This document shows positions 30,500-36,873 of a stretch of DNA of 36,873 nt, one piece after another (positions within the stretch are counted from its first letter, which is position 1; every line of letters begins with the position of its first letter). This DNA is from Deltaproteobacteria bacterium (lineage in GTDB: Bacteria > Myxococcota > Myxococcia > Myxococcales > 40CM-4-68-19). Under the pieces are notes generated by a model that had not been told where the DNA came from, did not search any database, and saw only the letters and a list, made by a program, of their open reading frames with translations. A program made the translations under genes and the position numbers. Location: assembly GCA_005879535.1 (NCBI GenBank), contig VBKI01000073.1, forward strand, positions 1 to 36,873, in the 5' to 3' direction.

Positions 30500-30595
30500 G
30501 TGCTGAAGAGAGTGTCGTTGGACTGGTGGGCGGTGCTCGCGGCCCTGGCCTCGGTGGCCCTGGTGAAGTCGATCAACCTGACGGTGGGGTGGTGA
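30500..30595 (+). CDS. 31-residue single-helix membrane protein
   Basis: A very short gene between the reductase and the YeiH-type transporter. The start is GTG at 30500 with GGAGG five bases upstream. The product reads LDWWAVLAALASVALV then a short polar end (NLTVGW), one transmembrane helix. Its TGA is separated from the transporter ATG by one base. Longer YeiH-family proteins often begin with a similar DWWA-type segment, so this may be a detached N-terminal helix acting as a small subunit of the transporter (inference). Confidence 0.6.
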   Translation: MLKRVSLDWWAVLAALASVALVKSINLTVGW

Positions 30596-30596
30596 G

Positions 30597-31679
30597 ATGA
30601 GCGAGGCCATTGCACTACAGAGGCCGGCGGTCGCGTTGCCCTGGCGCTTGTTGCGGCTCCTTCCCGGCGTGGCGCTGCTCTTTGCCATCGGCTACCTCGG
30701 GAAGGTCACCGAGGCGCTGCTGCGCGATTACGGCAAGGCGCACCATCTGGCGCTGCCGAACATCGAGTACGTGCTCTGGGCGATCGTCTTCGGTCTGATC
30801 ATCGCGAACACCGTCGGTGTGGCGCAGATCTTCCGCCCCGGAGTGGCCACGTACGATTTCTGGCTCAAGGCGGGCATCGTGCTCCTGGGCGCGCGCTTCC
30901 TCCTCGGGGACGTGCTGAAGCTCGGCCGCGTCTCGCTGGCGCTGGTGGCCATCGAGCTGGCCGTCGCGATCGGGGTCATGACGCTGCTCGGCCGTTGGTT
31001 CCGCCTCAAGCCGAAGCTCACCAGCCTGCTCGCGATCGGTTCGTCGATCTGCGGCGTGTCGGCGATCATCGCCGCCAAGGGCGCCATCGAGGCCGACGAC
31101 GACGACGCGACGTTTGCCATCGCGGCCATCCTGGCCCTCGGCGCATTCGGCCTCTTCGCGTACCCGGCCATCGGCCATCTGCTGCACATGAGCGACCATG
31201 CCTTCGGCGTCTGGGCCGGTCTGGCCGTGGACAACACGGCGGAGGCCGCGGCGGCAGGCGCCATCTACTCCGATGTCGCGGGCAAGGTGGCCGTTCTCAC
31301 CAAGTCGACGCGCAACGCGATGATCGGCTTCGTCGTGCTCGCGTACGCAATCTACTGGGCCTCCCGCGGTCAGGCGAAGACGGTGCAGGGCAAGGCTGCG
31401 TTCCTCTGGCAGAAGTTTCCCAAGTTCGTCCTGGGATTCCTCTTCGTCTCGCTGCTGGCGACGCTCCAGGTCTTCGACAAGGTACAGATCGCCTCGCTCG
31501 CGAACCTGTCGCGCTGGGCGTTCCTGCTCACGTTCGCCGGCGTGGGACTGAAGACGGACTTCCGCGAGATCAAGCGGCAGGGCGTCCGGCCCTTCGTCGT
31601 CGGGGCGCTGGCGGAGCTGACGATCACCGCGATTACGCTCGTGCTAGTGCTGGCGGCCGCGGCGATCTTCAGCCTGTGA
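30597..31679 (+). CDS. YeiH-family putative sulfate/sulfite exporter
   Basis: A 360-residue polytopic membrane protein of the YeiH/UPF0324 family with about ten helices. Landmarks: ALPNIEYVLWAIVFGLIIANT, LKAGIVLLGARFLLGDVL, SICGVSAIIAAKGAIEADDDDA, HMSDHAFGVWAGLAVDNTAEAAAAG and LTFAGVGLKTDFREIKRQGVRPFVVGA. Family members are annotated as sulfate or sulfonate-linked exporters with weak experimental support. Position at the end of the siroheme/sulfite operon fits movement of sulfite or another sulfur anion. Its stop lies 3 bases from the convergent FAH gene. Confidence 0.9.
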   Translation: MSEAIALQRPAVALPWRLLRLLPGVALLFAIGYLGKVTEALLRDYGKAHHLALPNIEYVLWAIVFGLIIANTVGVAQIFRPGVATYDFWLKAGIVLLGARFLLGDVLKLGRVSLALVAIELAVAIGVMTLLGRWFRLKPKLTSLLAIGSSICGVSAIIAAKGAIEADDDDATFAIAAILALGAFGLFAYPAIGHLLHMSDHAFGVWAGLAVDNTAEAAAAGAIYSDVAGKVAVLTKSTRNAMIGFVVLAYAIYWASRGQAKTVQGKAAFLWQKFPKFVLGFLFVSLLATLQVFDKVQIASLANLSRWAFLLTFAGVGLKTDFREIKRQGVRPFVVGALAELTITAITLVLVLAAAAIFSL

Positions 31680-31682
31680 GGC

Positions 31683-32681
31683 TCAGGCGAGCTGGAACGC
31701 CAGCTCGCCGAGCTTCTCCACCCTGCAGGCGACCTTGTCGCCCGCCTTGAGCCACACCTGCTCGGCCTCGGGTTTGCCGAGGATCACGCCTTCCGGCGTG
31801 CCGGTGGAGAAGACGTCGCCGGGCTTGAGGGTGAAGATGGACGACGCGTAGGCGATGATCTTCGCGACGCTGAAGATCATGTCCGACGTGTTCGAGGACT
31901 GCCTGCGCTCTCCGTTGACGCTGCATTCGATGGCGAGCTTCTGCGGATCGCCGACGAGCTCCGCCCCGACCAGGTAAGGTCCGATGGGCATGAAACCGTC
32001 CGGCGTCTTGCCGATCATGAACTGGGATCCCTGCCTGCCGTCGCGGAGCTGGAGATCGCGGGCGGAGAAGTCGTTGCCGGTGGCGTAGCCGAACACGTAG
32101 TTCAGCGCCTCTTCCTCGCTGACGTCGCGCGCGGTCTTCCCCATGATCACCTGCAGCTCGACTTCGTAGTCGAACTTCTTCGCCACCTTGATCGGGAGGC
32201 GGATGGTTCCCCGGTGCGCCAGGAGCGAGTTGTTGTACTTGTTGAAGAGCACCGGCGCGGTGGGCATCGGCACTTTCACTTCCATCACGTGCTTCTTGTA
32301 GTTGAACCCGAGCATGATGATCTTCTCCGGGTTCGTGATGCAGGGCCCGAACTGCGCCTCGCTCTCCGCGACGGTCGCGTTCTTCGGAGCCGCCTGCACC
32401 ACCTTGCGGAGCCCGTCGGCGTTCTTTCCGGCGACCACTTCGTCGGTCGTCGCGGGCACCGGCACGTGAAGCTGTTGCGCGGCACGCCCGACGTCGAGGA
32501 TGCGGTCGCCCAGCTTCACGCCCACGCCGCTGCGCAGGTTGCAGTAGGTCAATCCGCGCGGCGAGGATCCACCCTGCACGGTCTGCGTGCCCTGCGCCTT
32601 CGTCTCGCCGGACGCGAGCAGCTTTCCCGCCACCGCTGCGACGCCAGCCGTCTTCAGCAACGTCCTTCGTGTCGGAGCCAT
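31683..32681 (-). CDS. Tat-exported fumarylacetoacetate hydrolase family protein
   Basis: A 332-residue protein with a twin-arginine signal (TRRTLLKTAGVAAVAGKLLASG) before an FAH C-terminal-type domain: MLGFNYKKHVMEVKVP, FDYEVELQVIMGKTARDV (Glu metal ligands), GNDFSARDLQLRDGRQGSQFMIGKTPDGFMPIGPYLV (Asp ligand) and KPGDVFSTGTPEGVILG. FAH enzymes cleave C-C bonds in diketones or act as isomerases or decarboxylases in aromatic acid breakdown. Export of this fold is unusual, and the Tat signal implies folding or metal loading before transport. Its ATG lies 18 bases beyond the CCA end of tRNA-Ser on the same strand. Confidence 0.9.
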   Translation of the reverse strand: MAPTRRTLLKTAGVAAVAGKLLASGETKAQGTQTVQGGSSPRGLTYCNLRSGVGVKLGDRILDVGRAAQQLHVPVPATTDEVVAGKNADGLRKVVQAAPKNATVAESEAQFGPCITNPEKIIMLGFNYKKHVMEVKVPMPTAPVLFNKYNNSLLAHRGTIRLPIKVAKKFDYEVELQVIMGKTARDVSEEEALNYVFGYATGNDFSARDLQLRDGRQGSQFMIGKTPDGFMPIGPYLVGAELVGDPQKLAIECSVNGERRQSSNTSDMIFSVAKIIAYASSIFTLKPGDVFSTGTPEGVILGKPEAEQVWLKAGDKVACRVEKLGELAFQLA

Positions 32682-32699
32682 TGTGCCCTCGTCAAGGAA

Positions 32700-32787
32700 T
32701 GGCGGAGGAGGCAGGATTCGAACCTGCGAGCCCTTGCGGGCCAGTGGTTTTCAAGACCACCGCCTTCAGCCACTCGGCCACTCCTCC
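32700..32787 (-). tRNA. tRNA-Ser (anticodon UGA)
   Basis: Read on the minus strand, the gene begins GGAGGAGTGG and ends CTCCTCC-G-CCA with the CCA encoded. The acceptor stem pairs perfectly over 7 bp. The anticodon loop is CTTGAAA, giving anticodon TGA. A long variable arm (GGCCCGCAAGGGCTC region) marks it as a class II tRNA, and GGTTCGAATCC is the T arm. A partial, degenerate copy of its 5' part lies at 36192-36239. Confidence 0.97.
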
Positions 32788-33161
32788 GCAGGAGTGAAAA
32801 CGGCACCTTAGCCGACAGGCTCAGGCGCCGTCGAGGCGGAGCGTAGCAGCGCTGCAGAATCAGCACGTCTCGGGCTTGCGCAGCGATCGCAGCGGATCGG
32901 GAAATTGAGCTGCGGCCAGGTGAGTGTGGCGGATTGCTTCACGAACCTTGCGACCGCACGCAGCGGCGATTAGCAACTCGTCTCTGGGCACATGACTCCC
33001 ACGAGTTTGGTCATGTCCTCGTTCACGATCCGTATCGGTTCGCAAAGATTGGTGTTGTTTGAACGGCAGCGTCGAAAGCGTCGCTCCATGCGTTGTGCAG
33101 TGTCAACCTTTGACGGATCCCCTTGCTTGGCCGCCGGCCAGCTGGCAGGGTCTGCGCCTAC
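32788..33161. other. Intergenic stretch without a supportable gene
   Basis: About 370 bases between tRNA-Ser and the ferritin-like gene. Short frames exist on both strands, but none has a family-like sequence or a good ribosome site. The first part must hold the promoter for tRNA-Ser and the FAH gene (minus strand). The composition is visibly less GC-rich than in the neighbours. No integrase remnant was recognised. Confidence 0.5.
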
Positions 33162-34043
33162 ATGAAGCGGCCAGATCTTCGTAGATTGTTTGGAGTCTCA
33201 ATCGCTGCTGCACGATTGGTAGGATGCGCGGATCGTTGCGGCTTCGAAACCATCGACGTGCGCGTGACGGCTGCGGAAGCGACTGACGCGGGAAGCGACT
33301 GTCTTCGCTTTTGCCCGGACAAGTTCGCGGAGGCGCGGATCCATTCCTGCTTCACGTATCCCCTGGACGGCGGGTTAACGATCACGACCGGAACGGTCGG
33401 CGTCTCGTGCTCCTGTTGCAACGACGTAGGCGGCTGCGGCCGCAGGCCTTTCGGACTGCGCCCGCCGGGCCCGGTCGCAGCCGGAAGCGCGCTCGGCACG
33501 TTCCTCGGCAGGATGGCGCACCTGGAAGCGGCGGCCGTACCGGCGTTCCAGCGCATCGCCGTCGAGCTCAGCGTGCACGGCGCTCCGGCAGGGCTCGTCG
33601 CACAAGCACTGCAGAGCGCGCAGGACGAACGCCGGCACGCGGATATGGTATGCGCGCTCGCGGTGCACTTCGGCGGCGCGGTGGCGCCCGTCGAAATCGA
33701 AGTGTTCCGCGTGCGCCCGATGGCTGAGATGGTCGCGGAGAATGCCGCGGAAGGATGCGCACGGGAGACTTACGGAGCGTTGGCGGCGGCGTGGATGGCG
33801 AGCGCTGCTGCCGACGCGGATATCCGGAACACCTTCGCCTCCATTGCACGCGACGAACTCCGGCACGCGGAGCTTTCCTGGGACATCGCGGCGTGGGGCG
33901 GCCTGCCCGCAAGCATCTACGAGAACGGCTTGGAGTCGTTGCGCATCGGGATTTCCGCCCGGCCGCCCAGCGAGATTTCCCGATTGGCCGGCGTGCCAGC
34001 CCCGGAAGACGCGTATCGCCTGTGGCGCGAGATCCGCGCCTGA
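33162..34043 (+). CDS. Ferritin-like domain protein, probable lipoprotein
   Basis: A 293-residue protein. Residues 1-21 form a short signal ending ARLVGC, a plausible lipobox. A Cys-rich segment follows (CLRFCPDKFAEARIHSC, VSCSCCNDVGGCG). From about residue 120 there is a four-helix ferritin-like domain with the paired iron ligands: HLEAAAVPAFQ, AQDERRHADM (ExxH), CARETYGAL and ARDELRHAEL (ExxH). Similar proteins with this ending are frequent in myxobacteria; their role, metal storage or diiron oxidase, is not established. The start at 33162 is chosen because it gives the signal; the ribosome site is weak. Confidence 0.75.
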   Translation: MKRPDLRRLFGVSIAAARLVGCADRCGFETIDVRVTAAEATDAGSDCLRFCPDKFAEARIHSCFTYPLDGGLTITTGTVGVSCSCCNDVGGCGRRPFGLRPPGPVAAGSALGTFLGRMAHLEAAAVPAFQRIAVELSVHGAPAGLVAQALQSAQDERRHADMVCALAVHFGGAVAPVEIEVFRVRPMAEMVAENAAEGCARETYGALAAAWMASAAADADIRNTFASIARDELRHAELSWDIAAWGGLPASIYENGLESLRIGISARPPSEISRLAGVPAPEDAYRLWREIRA

Positions 34044-34233
34044 CGCTCACAGCCGGCAGCGGCACTCGTTGCCCTGCAAGACCTGGCGGCACTCGAGGCA
34101 ATCCGGGAGACCGGCGGGAAGACGTGATGCGGCCAGCGACCTCGAACAAGCCGCGAGGCTGTTGCCGCCCGCGGACTCCGCCGCGCAGGGCAGGACGCAT
34201 CTGATAGTCTACCGCTTTTGCGGCAGGCGGCAG

Positions 34234-34577
34234 CTACCAGGCGGGCCGGGTCCGGACGGCGACGCCCGTCGCGGACGACACCTGCCCTCCGGGCTCGTAG
34301 CAGACCTGAATCACTGCGTCGCAGCCCAGCCGCGGCGCTTCCGCCTGCAGCGCACCGAGCACGGCTGCAAGGGTGGCGTTGCCGTTCGTCCCTCGCGCGC
34401 TGACCACGGCGACTTCGTCGTAGTCCGCGCCGGGCGGCGATCCGTTCATCACGATCCGGACCGCTCCGGTGTACGGGGCGGAAGGCACGCCCGTCAGGAC
34501 ACGCTCCGCGTCCACGGGGGCGGAGCGTGGCGGCAACCGAGCACCGCCAGCAGGAGCACCGCGGCGATTGTCCTCAT
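34234..34577 (-). pseudogene. Small lipoprotein, frameshifted in a C run
   Basis: The ATG at 34577 has an excellent GAGGGAGGGACG site and opens MRTIAAVLLLAVLGCRHAPP, a lipoprotein signal with Cys15. That frame then ends within a few codons. The remaining coherent sequence (VDAERVLTGVPSAPYTGAVRI...GVAVRTRPAW) is in another frame. Joining them needs a one-base change at the five-base run at 34516-34520. The body (PPGADYDEVAVVSARGTNGNATLAAVLGALQ) resembles the upstream lipoprotein's PPGAEELGIVEAHGSATLEAVLSAF. It overlaps that gene by four bases. A sequencing error in the run is as likely as decay. Confidence 0.6.
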
Positions 34578-35065
34578 CGTCCCTCCCTCGCCGTCCGGAA
34601 CGCGCGGCCGACGACGCTCAGCGTGACCACCTCCACGTCGCGCGTCTCCCGGCACGTCTGCGAGACGTACGTCGTCACGGAGACGGTCTCCGTGTCGGTG
34701 GAGAAGGTGCCATCCGGATTCGCGCGGGTGACGAACCGCGTCTCGTCGTGCGTCTGGTTCGAACCGCACTCGTACGAGCGCGACTCCTGGACCACCGCGT
34801 TCTTCGTGGCGACGACGTCGAGCCGCCCATAATCGCCGCCCATCCCGGCGACCCTCTGGCGGAATGCGGAGAGCACCGCCTCGAGCGTCGCGCTCCCGTG
34901 CGCTTCGACGATTCCGAGCTCTTCGGCTCCGGGTGGATCGCGCGTCGCGCTGATCCGCACGTTGCCGGCCGACGAGGGCTCGGCGCGCGCGACGGCATAC
35001 GCGCTCGACGCCACCGGTCGGTGGGCGCAGGAGAGAGCGAGCAAGAGCAGGCAGATGCCCTGCAT
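34574..35065 (-). CDS. Lipoprotein of unknown function, 163 residues
   Basis: It begins MQGICLLLLALSCAHRP with lipobox Cys13. The body has a short alpha/beta region (PPGAEELGIVEAHGSATLEAVLSAF, GRLDVVATKNAVVQESRSYECG) and a Thr/Val-rich C-terminus with two Cys. No named family is recognised. Its stop overlaps the start of a shorter, related lipoprotein gene (ATGA), so the pair looks like a tandem duplication. Probably anchored to the inner leaflet of the outer membrane. Confidence 0.68.
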   Translation of the reverse strand: MQGICLLLLALSCAHRPVASSAYAVARAEPSSAGNVRISATRDPPGAEELGIVEAHGSATLEAVLSAFRQRVAGMGGDYGRLDVVATKNAVVQESRSYECGSNQTHDETRFVTRANPDGTFSTDTETVSVTTYVSQTCRETRDVEVVTLSVVGRAFRTAREGR

Positions 35066-35106
35066 CTACCGATTGTAGCGGGCGCCCGGCTGCGCGCCTC
35101 TTGCAA

Positions 35107-35226
35107 CTATCGAATGAAATCAACCAGCAATTGATGCACCGCGATAGATGCGTCCGCCTGGACCCAATGCGAGGCCTCCGGGATGCGCTCCACGCGCACG
35201 TGCGGCACCCAGCGCGGATCGGCTGC
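35107..35226 (-). pseudogene. Alpha/beta-hydrolase C-terminal fragment
   Basis: About 38 codons ending in TAG at 35107 read PRWVPHVRVERIPEASHWVQ followed by an AVHQLLVDFIR end. This is the last part of an alpha/beta hydrolase such as an epoxide-hydrolase-like enzyme, including the catalytic His in SHW. Sequence upstream in this frame does not continue the domain; a neighbouring frame has GERD-like traces (EERDLRSR). The rest of the gene is missing, so this is a remnant. Confidence 0.6.
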
Positions 35227-35383
35227 GCAAGTCCCGTTCCTCTTGAGAGGAATCCTGGGAAGGGGCCCGCAGCGCCCCGGCGTGATCGGCTAGGCAGGAC
35301 ACTTCCATTGCTGCCGCTGCGGGCGTAGGTACGCCTTCCGCGAGCCTTGTTCGCCAGTGCGGCACAACAAGCGAGGTCACACC

Positions 35384-35689
35384 ATGAAGGAAAGTCAAAA
35401 ATACGCAGTGTGGTTGACGGACGAGGCAGCACGCGCGTTCCTTGGAATCGACACAAAGCAGCCGCAGAGTCGCTGGGTGGTATTGGGCGACTGCACAGGC
35501 GAGGAGGGCGGCGTCGGTTTCTGGTTGCGCGTCGACCACATCGAGCAATGGATGGCGATGGGCGACTCGAGAACGATCACGGTGTCGCCGCCCGACTGCC
35601 TCATCCCATGGAACTACGTCATCACGGTCCAAGCGCTGAGCCAATTCAAGGACCTGAAGGTGAGCGGGTTTAAGAAGGCGTCGGCGTAA
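35384..35689 (+). CDS. Hypothetical protein, 101 residues
   Basis: A small soluble protein starting MKESQKYAVWLTDEAARAF, with GAGG ten bases before the ATG. It contains several Trp residues (YAVWL, SRWVVLGD, GFWLRVDHIEQWM, IPWNYVIT) and reads like a compact beta-rich domain. No family was recognised. It lies in the degenerate, less GC-rich zone beyond tRNA-Ser, which suggests acquisition. It has intact start, stop and codon usage. Confidence 0.6.
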   Translation: MKESQKYAVWLTDEAARAFLGIDTKQPQSRWVVLGDCTGEEGGVGFWLRVDHIEQWMAMGDSRTITVSPPDCLIPWNYVITVQALSQFKDLKVSGFKKASA

Positions 35690-35690
35690 T

Positions 35691-36116
35691 TCACTCCCGC
35701 CGCTCCTTCGCATTCGCACCAGCCGCAAATCCTGTCAGGGCGAGGTCGAACGGCAGCACTGTGGGTTCCTGCGCCCCCGCCGCCGATGCGAGCCCCGTCG
35801 CAGCGCTGAGGACGGCGGCGACGAGATTGCCAAAGAGCCACGTGGTGCTCTCCGGATACGAGTTCGAGCGAACTGCAAAGCTGTCGGGAACCGCGTTCTG
35901 CCCGTTCCTTTATGCCAGATCGGCGACCCGCCAACGGGACCAAAACGAGTCGATTTTGACGGCAGCGATCAGCGCTTGGGACCGGTTCCGGACCGTACCT
36001 CCGTGAAAATAGATCCCGCCGTGGCACCCTTGACACTCTTGGCCGCCTTGAAGCGCGTAGCACCGGCGTAGCAGGCGGGCTGCTACATGCGGCGAAGAGC
36101 GGACAACACACGCCAC
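35691..36116 (-). pseudogene. Possible gene remnant with a CxxCH motif and a hydrophobic segment
   Basis: One minus-strand frame is open on both sides of a single TAA (35910-35912). The upstream piece contains GGQECQGCHGGIYFHGG, a c-type haem-binding CxxCH pattern. The downstream piece contains TTWLFGNLVAAVLSAATGLA, a membrane-helix-like stretch, and ends 2 bases from the stop of the convergent gene at 35384. Neither piece is assigned to a family, and chance is possible. The remainder of the 589-base gap to 36278 holds only the tRNA-Ser copy. Confidence 0.25.
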
Positions 36117-36191
36117 GGCGGCGCGTCGCTTCCACTCTGGAGATTGTCACGGGTTAGCCGCTGCTGTCCTGTGTTGGCAGCGCAGTCAGAA

Positions 36192-36239
36192 TTTCAAGCC
36201 CACCGCCTTCAGCCCCTCTCGGCCACTCCTCCGCAGGAG
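36192..36239. repeat. Partial tRNA-Ser copy (anticodon loop to beyond 5' end)
   Basis: This 48-base stretch matches 32748-32794 (part of tRNA-Ser(UGA) from the anticodon loop through its 5' end plus 7 flanking bases) apart from one substitution and a small insertion or change in the D arm. The 3' half of the tRNA is absent, so it is not a functional gene. Such partial tRNA duplications commonly mark one end of an integrated element. Confidence 0.75.
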
Positions 36240-36278
36240 CCTTCGGCAGTCTAGCGGGTCGCTGCCTTCAACGTCGAG

Positions 36279-36713
36279 TCAGGCGAAGCGGGACGAGAAC
36301 TCGCGCTCGAATTCCATCACGTCGAAATCCGTCAGCAGCACGTGGAAGGACGGCCCCCTCGCCCGCAGGGAGGGGAACAGGTCCTGAACCAGGGCTTCCG
36401 CTTGCCACGGCACCACCGTGCCGCTCGCGATGCGAATCCACTGGCCGGGCGGAAAGCGCACACCCTTGCCAACCAGTGCGAGCACCGGGATCGTCGTGTT
36501 CAGAAAGTACGCTGTCTCCGCTGCTATTTCGGGCATCGCGAGCGACTTTGCATTCTCCGCCGCCCGAGCGCGTAAGCGAGACGATGGGCACCGCGCTGTG
36601 ATCGCCGTCACGCTCCGCGTGCTCAGGTCTTCGAGTGAACAGCGGATCATGCGCGCCACACGCTTGCCGCGCGTGACCACCGGCCGGTAACGAAATGTAG
36701 TCAACAAATACAT
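36279..36713 (-). CDS. Hypothetical protein, 144 residues
   Basis: The C-terminal half reads convincingly as protein (TTIPVLALVGKGVRFPPGQW, ALVQDLFPSLRARGPSFHVL, LTDFDVMEFEREF). The N-terminal third is Arg/Ser/Ala-rich and less convincing, so the true start may lie further in. No signal peptide and no recognised family. It is the first frame after the tRNA-Ser fragment. Confidence 0.4.
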   Translation of the reverse strand: MYLLTTFRYRPVVTRGKRVARMIRCSLEDLSTRSVTAITARCPSSRLRARAAENAKSLAMPEIAAETAYFLNTTIPVLALVGKGVRFPPGQWIRIASGTVVPWQAEALVQDLFPSLRARGPSFHVLLTDFDVMEFEREFSSRFA

Positions 36714-36844
36714 GCGTGATCACCGAGCGTTAACGAAAGACGGAATTTCCTGATCCGCCTCCTTGTCCGCAGTCTCGATGAACGCTCGCGAAAGATCGCA
36801 CCGGACCGCACGCGTCCTGCCGTCCCGGCAGGAACGGAGGAACC

Positions 36845-36873
36845 ATGCATCGACGAATCGTCGCGATCGCGCT
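36845..36873 (+). CDS. Start of a gene cut by the window end
   Basis: An ATG follows GGAGGAACC, a strong ribosome site, and opens MHRRIVAIA, the kind of basic-then-hydrophobic start seen in signal peptides. Only nine full codons are present. A perfect CCTGCCG-TCC-CGGCAGG dyad (36816-36832) lies 12 bases upstream and could be an operator or leader hairpin. Confidence 0.5.

Noticed and set aside
32860-33045. 61-codon minus-strand frame between tRNA-Ser and the ferritin-like gene
   Set aside because: No ribosome site, no family resemblance and unconvincing amino-acid composition.
34060-34200. Minus-strand Cys-rich reading (CLECRQ...ECRCRL) ending near 34050, resembling a zinc ribbon
   Set aside because: It lies in a frame without an ATG, GTG or TTG start or ribosome site and is under 50 codons. 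Kept only as a curiosity.
1-36873. CRISPR array, transposase, integrase or phage structural genes
   Set aside because: No regularly spaced repeats and no recognisable mobile-element protein were found on either strand.

Overview
The window is GC-rich, densely packed, bacterial chromosomal DNA with no phage, plasmid or CRISPR signature. Gene content (collagen-like lipoprotein, myxobacterial-style ferritin-like lipoprotein, two acyl-CoA ligases next to a Liv-type ABC transporter, RMD1/DUF155 protein, WYL regulator, Tat-exported FAH protein) suggests a soil deltaproteobacterium, most likely Myxococcota. That assignment is inference from gene content and codon use, not from a marker gene.

Layout. 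(1) 1-2.5 kb: a cut membrane protein, an exported zinc-free MsrB and a truncated YdeI-like remnant on the minus strand, then a collagen-repeat lipoprotein. (2) 2.5-11.7 kb: a carboxylic-acid uptake and activation block. A quinone oxidoreductase and an acyl-CoA ligase run leftward. A second acyl-CoA ligase with livG and livF runs rightward and meets livK-livH-livM head-on, so one transporter is encoded by two convergent transcripts. (3) 11.7-20.3 kb: a stand-alone molybdopterin oxidoreductase, a broken HD-PycTM (Pycsar-effector-like) gene, a GlxA-type AraC regulator, a rhodanese, a WYL regulator, a DUF4442 thioesterase-like protein, an RMD1 protein, a cupin and a non-canonical SDR. (4) 20.3-27.3 kb: an M3 lipoprotein peptidase, a 907-residue pseudo-thiolase with a cyclase-like C-terminus, a small exported protein, a PlsC-like acyltransferase and an epimerase. 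(5) 27.3-31.7 kb: a siroheme and sulfite-reduction operon (precorrin-2 dehydrogenase, uroporphyrinogen-III methyltransferase, siroheme reductase, a 31-residue membrane protein, a YeiH-type transporter). (6) 31.7-36.9 kb: a Tat-exported FAH protein directly behind tRNA-Ser(UGA), then a visibly less GC-rich, degenerate zone of lipoproteins, gene fragments and a 48-bp partial copy of the tRNA-Ser gene.

The most interesting signal lies in the 200 bases ahead of the siroheme/sulfite operon. A TTGACA promoter, an apparently near-leaderless small ORF with five Cys codons (including TGT TGT TGT), a GC hairpin overlapping those codons, and an 11-bp perfect helix that would bury the ribosome-binding site of the first operon gene are arranged as a cysteine-sensing translational attenuator. 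If this is real, the operon is for assimilatory sulfite rather than nitrite reduction. Other items to follow up are the pseudo-thiolase/cyclase fusion, the permease with an added zinc-ribbon tail, the decayed Pycsar-like effector, the operator-like repeats at two regulator genes, and the tRNA-bounded degenerate region.
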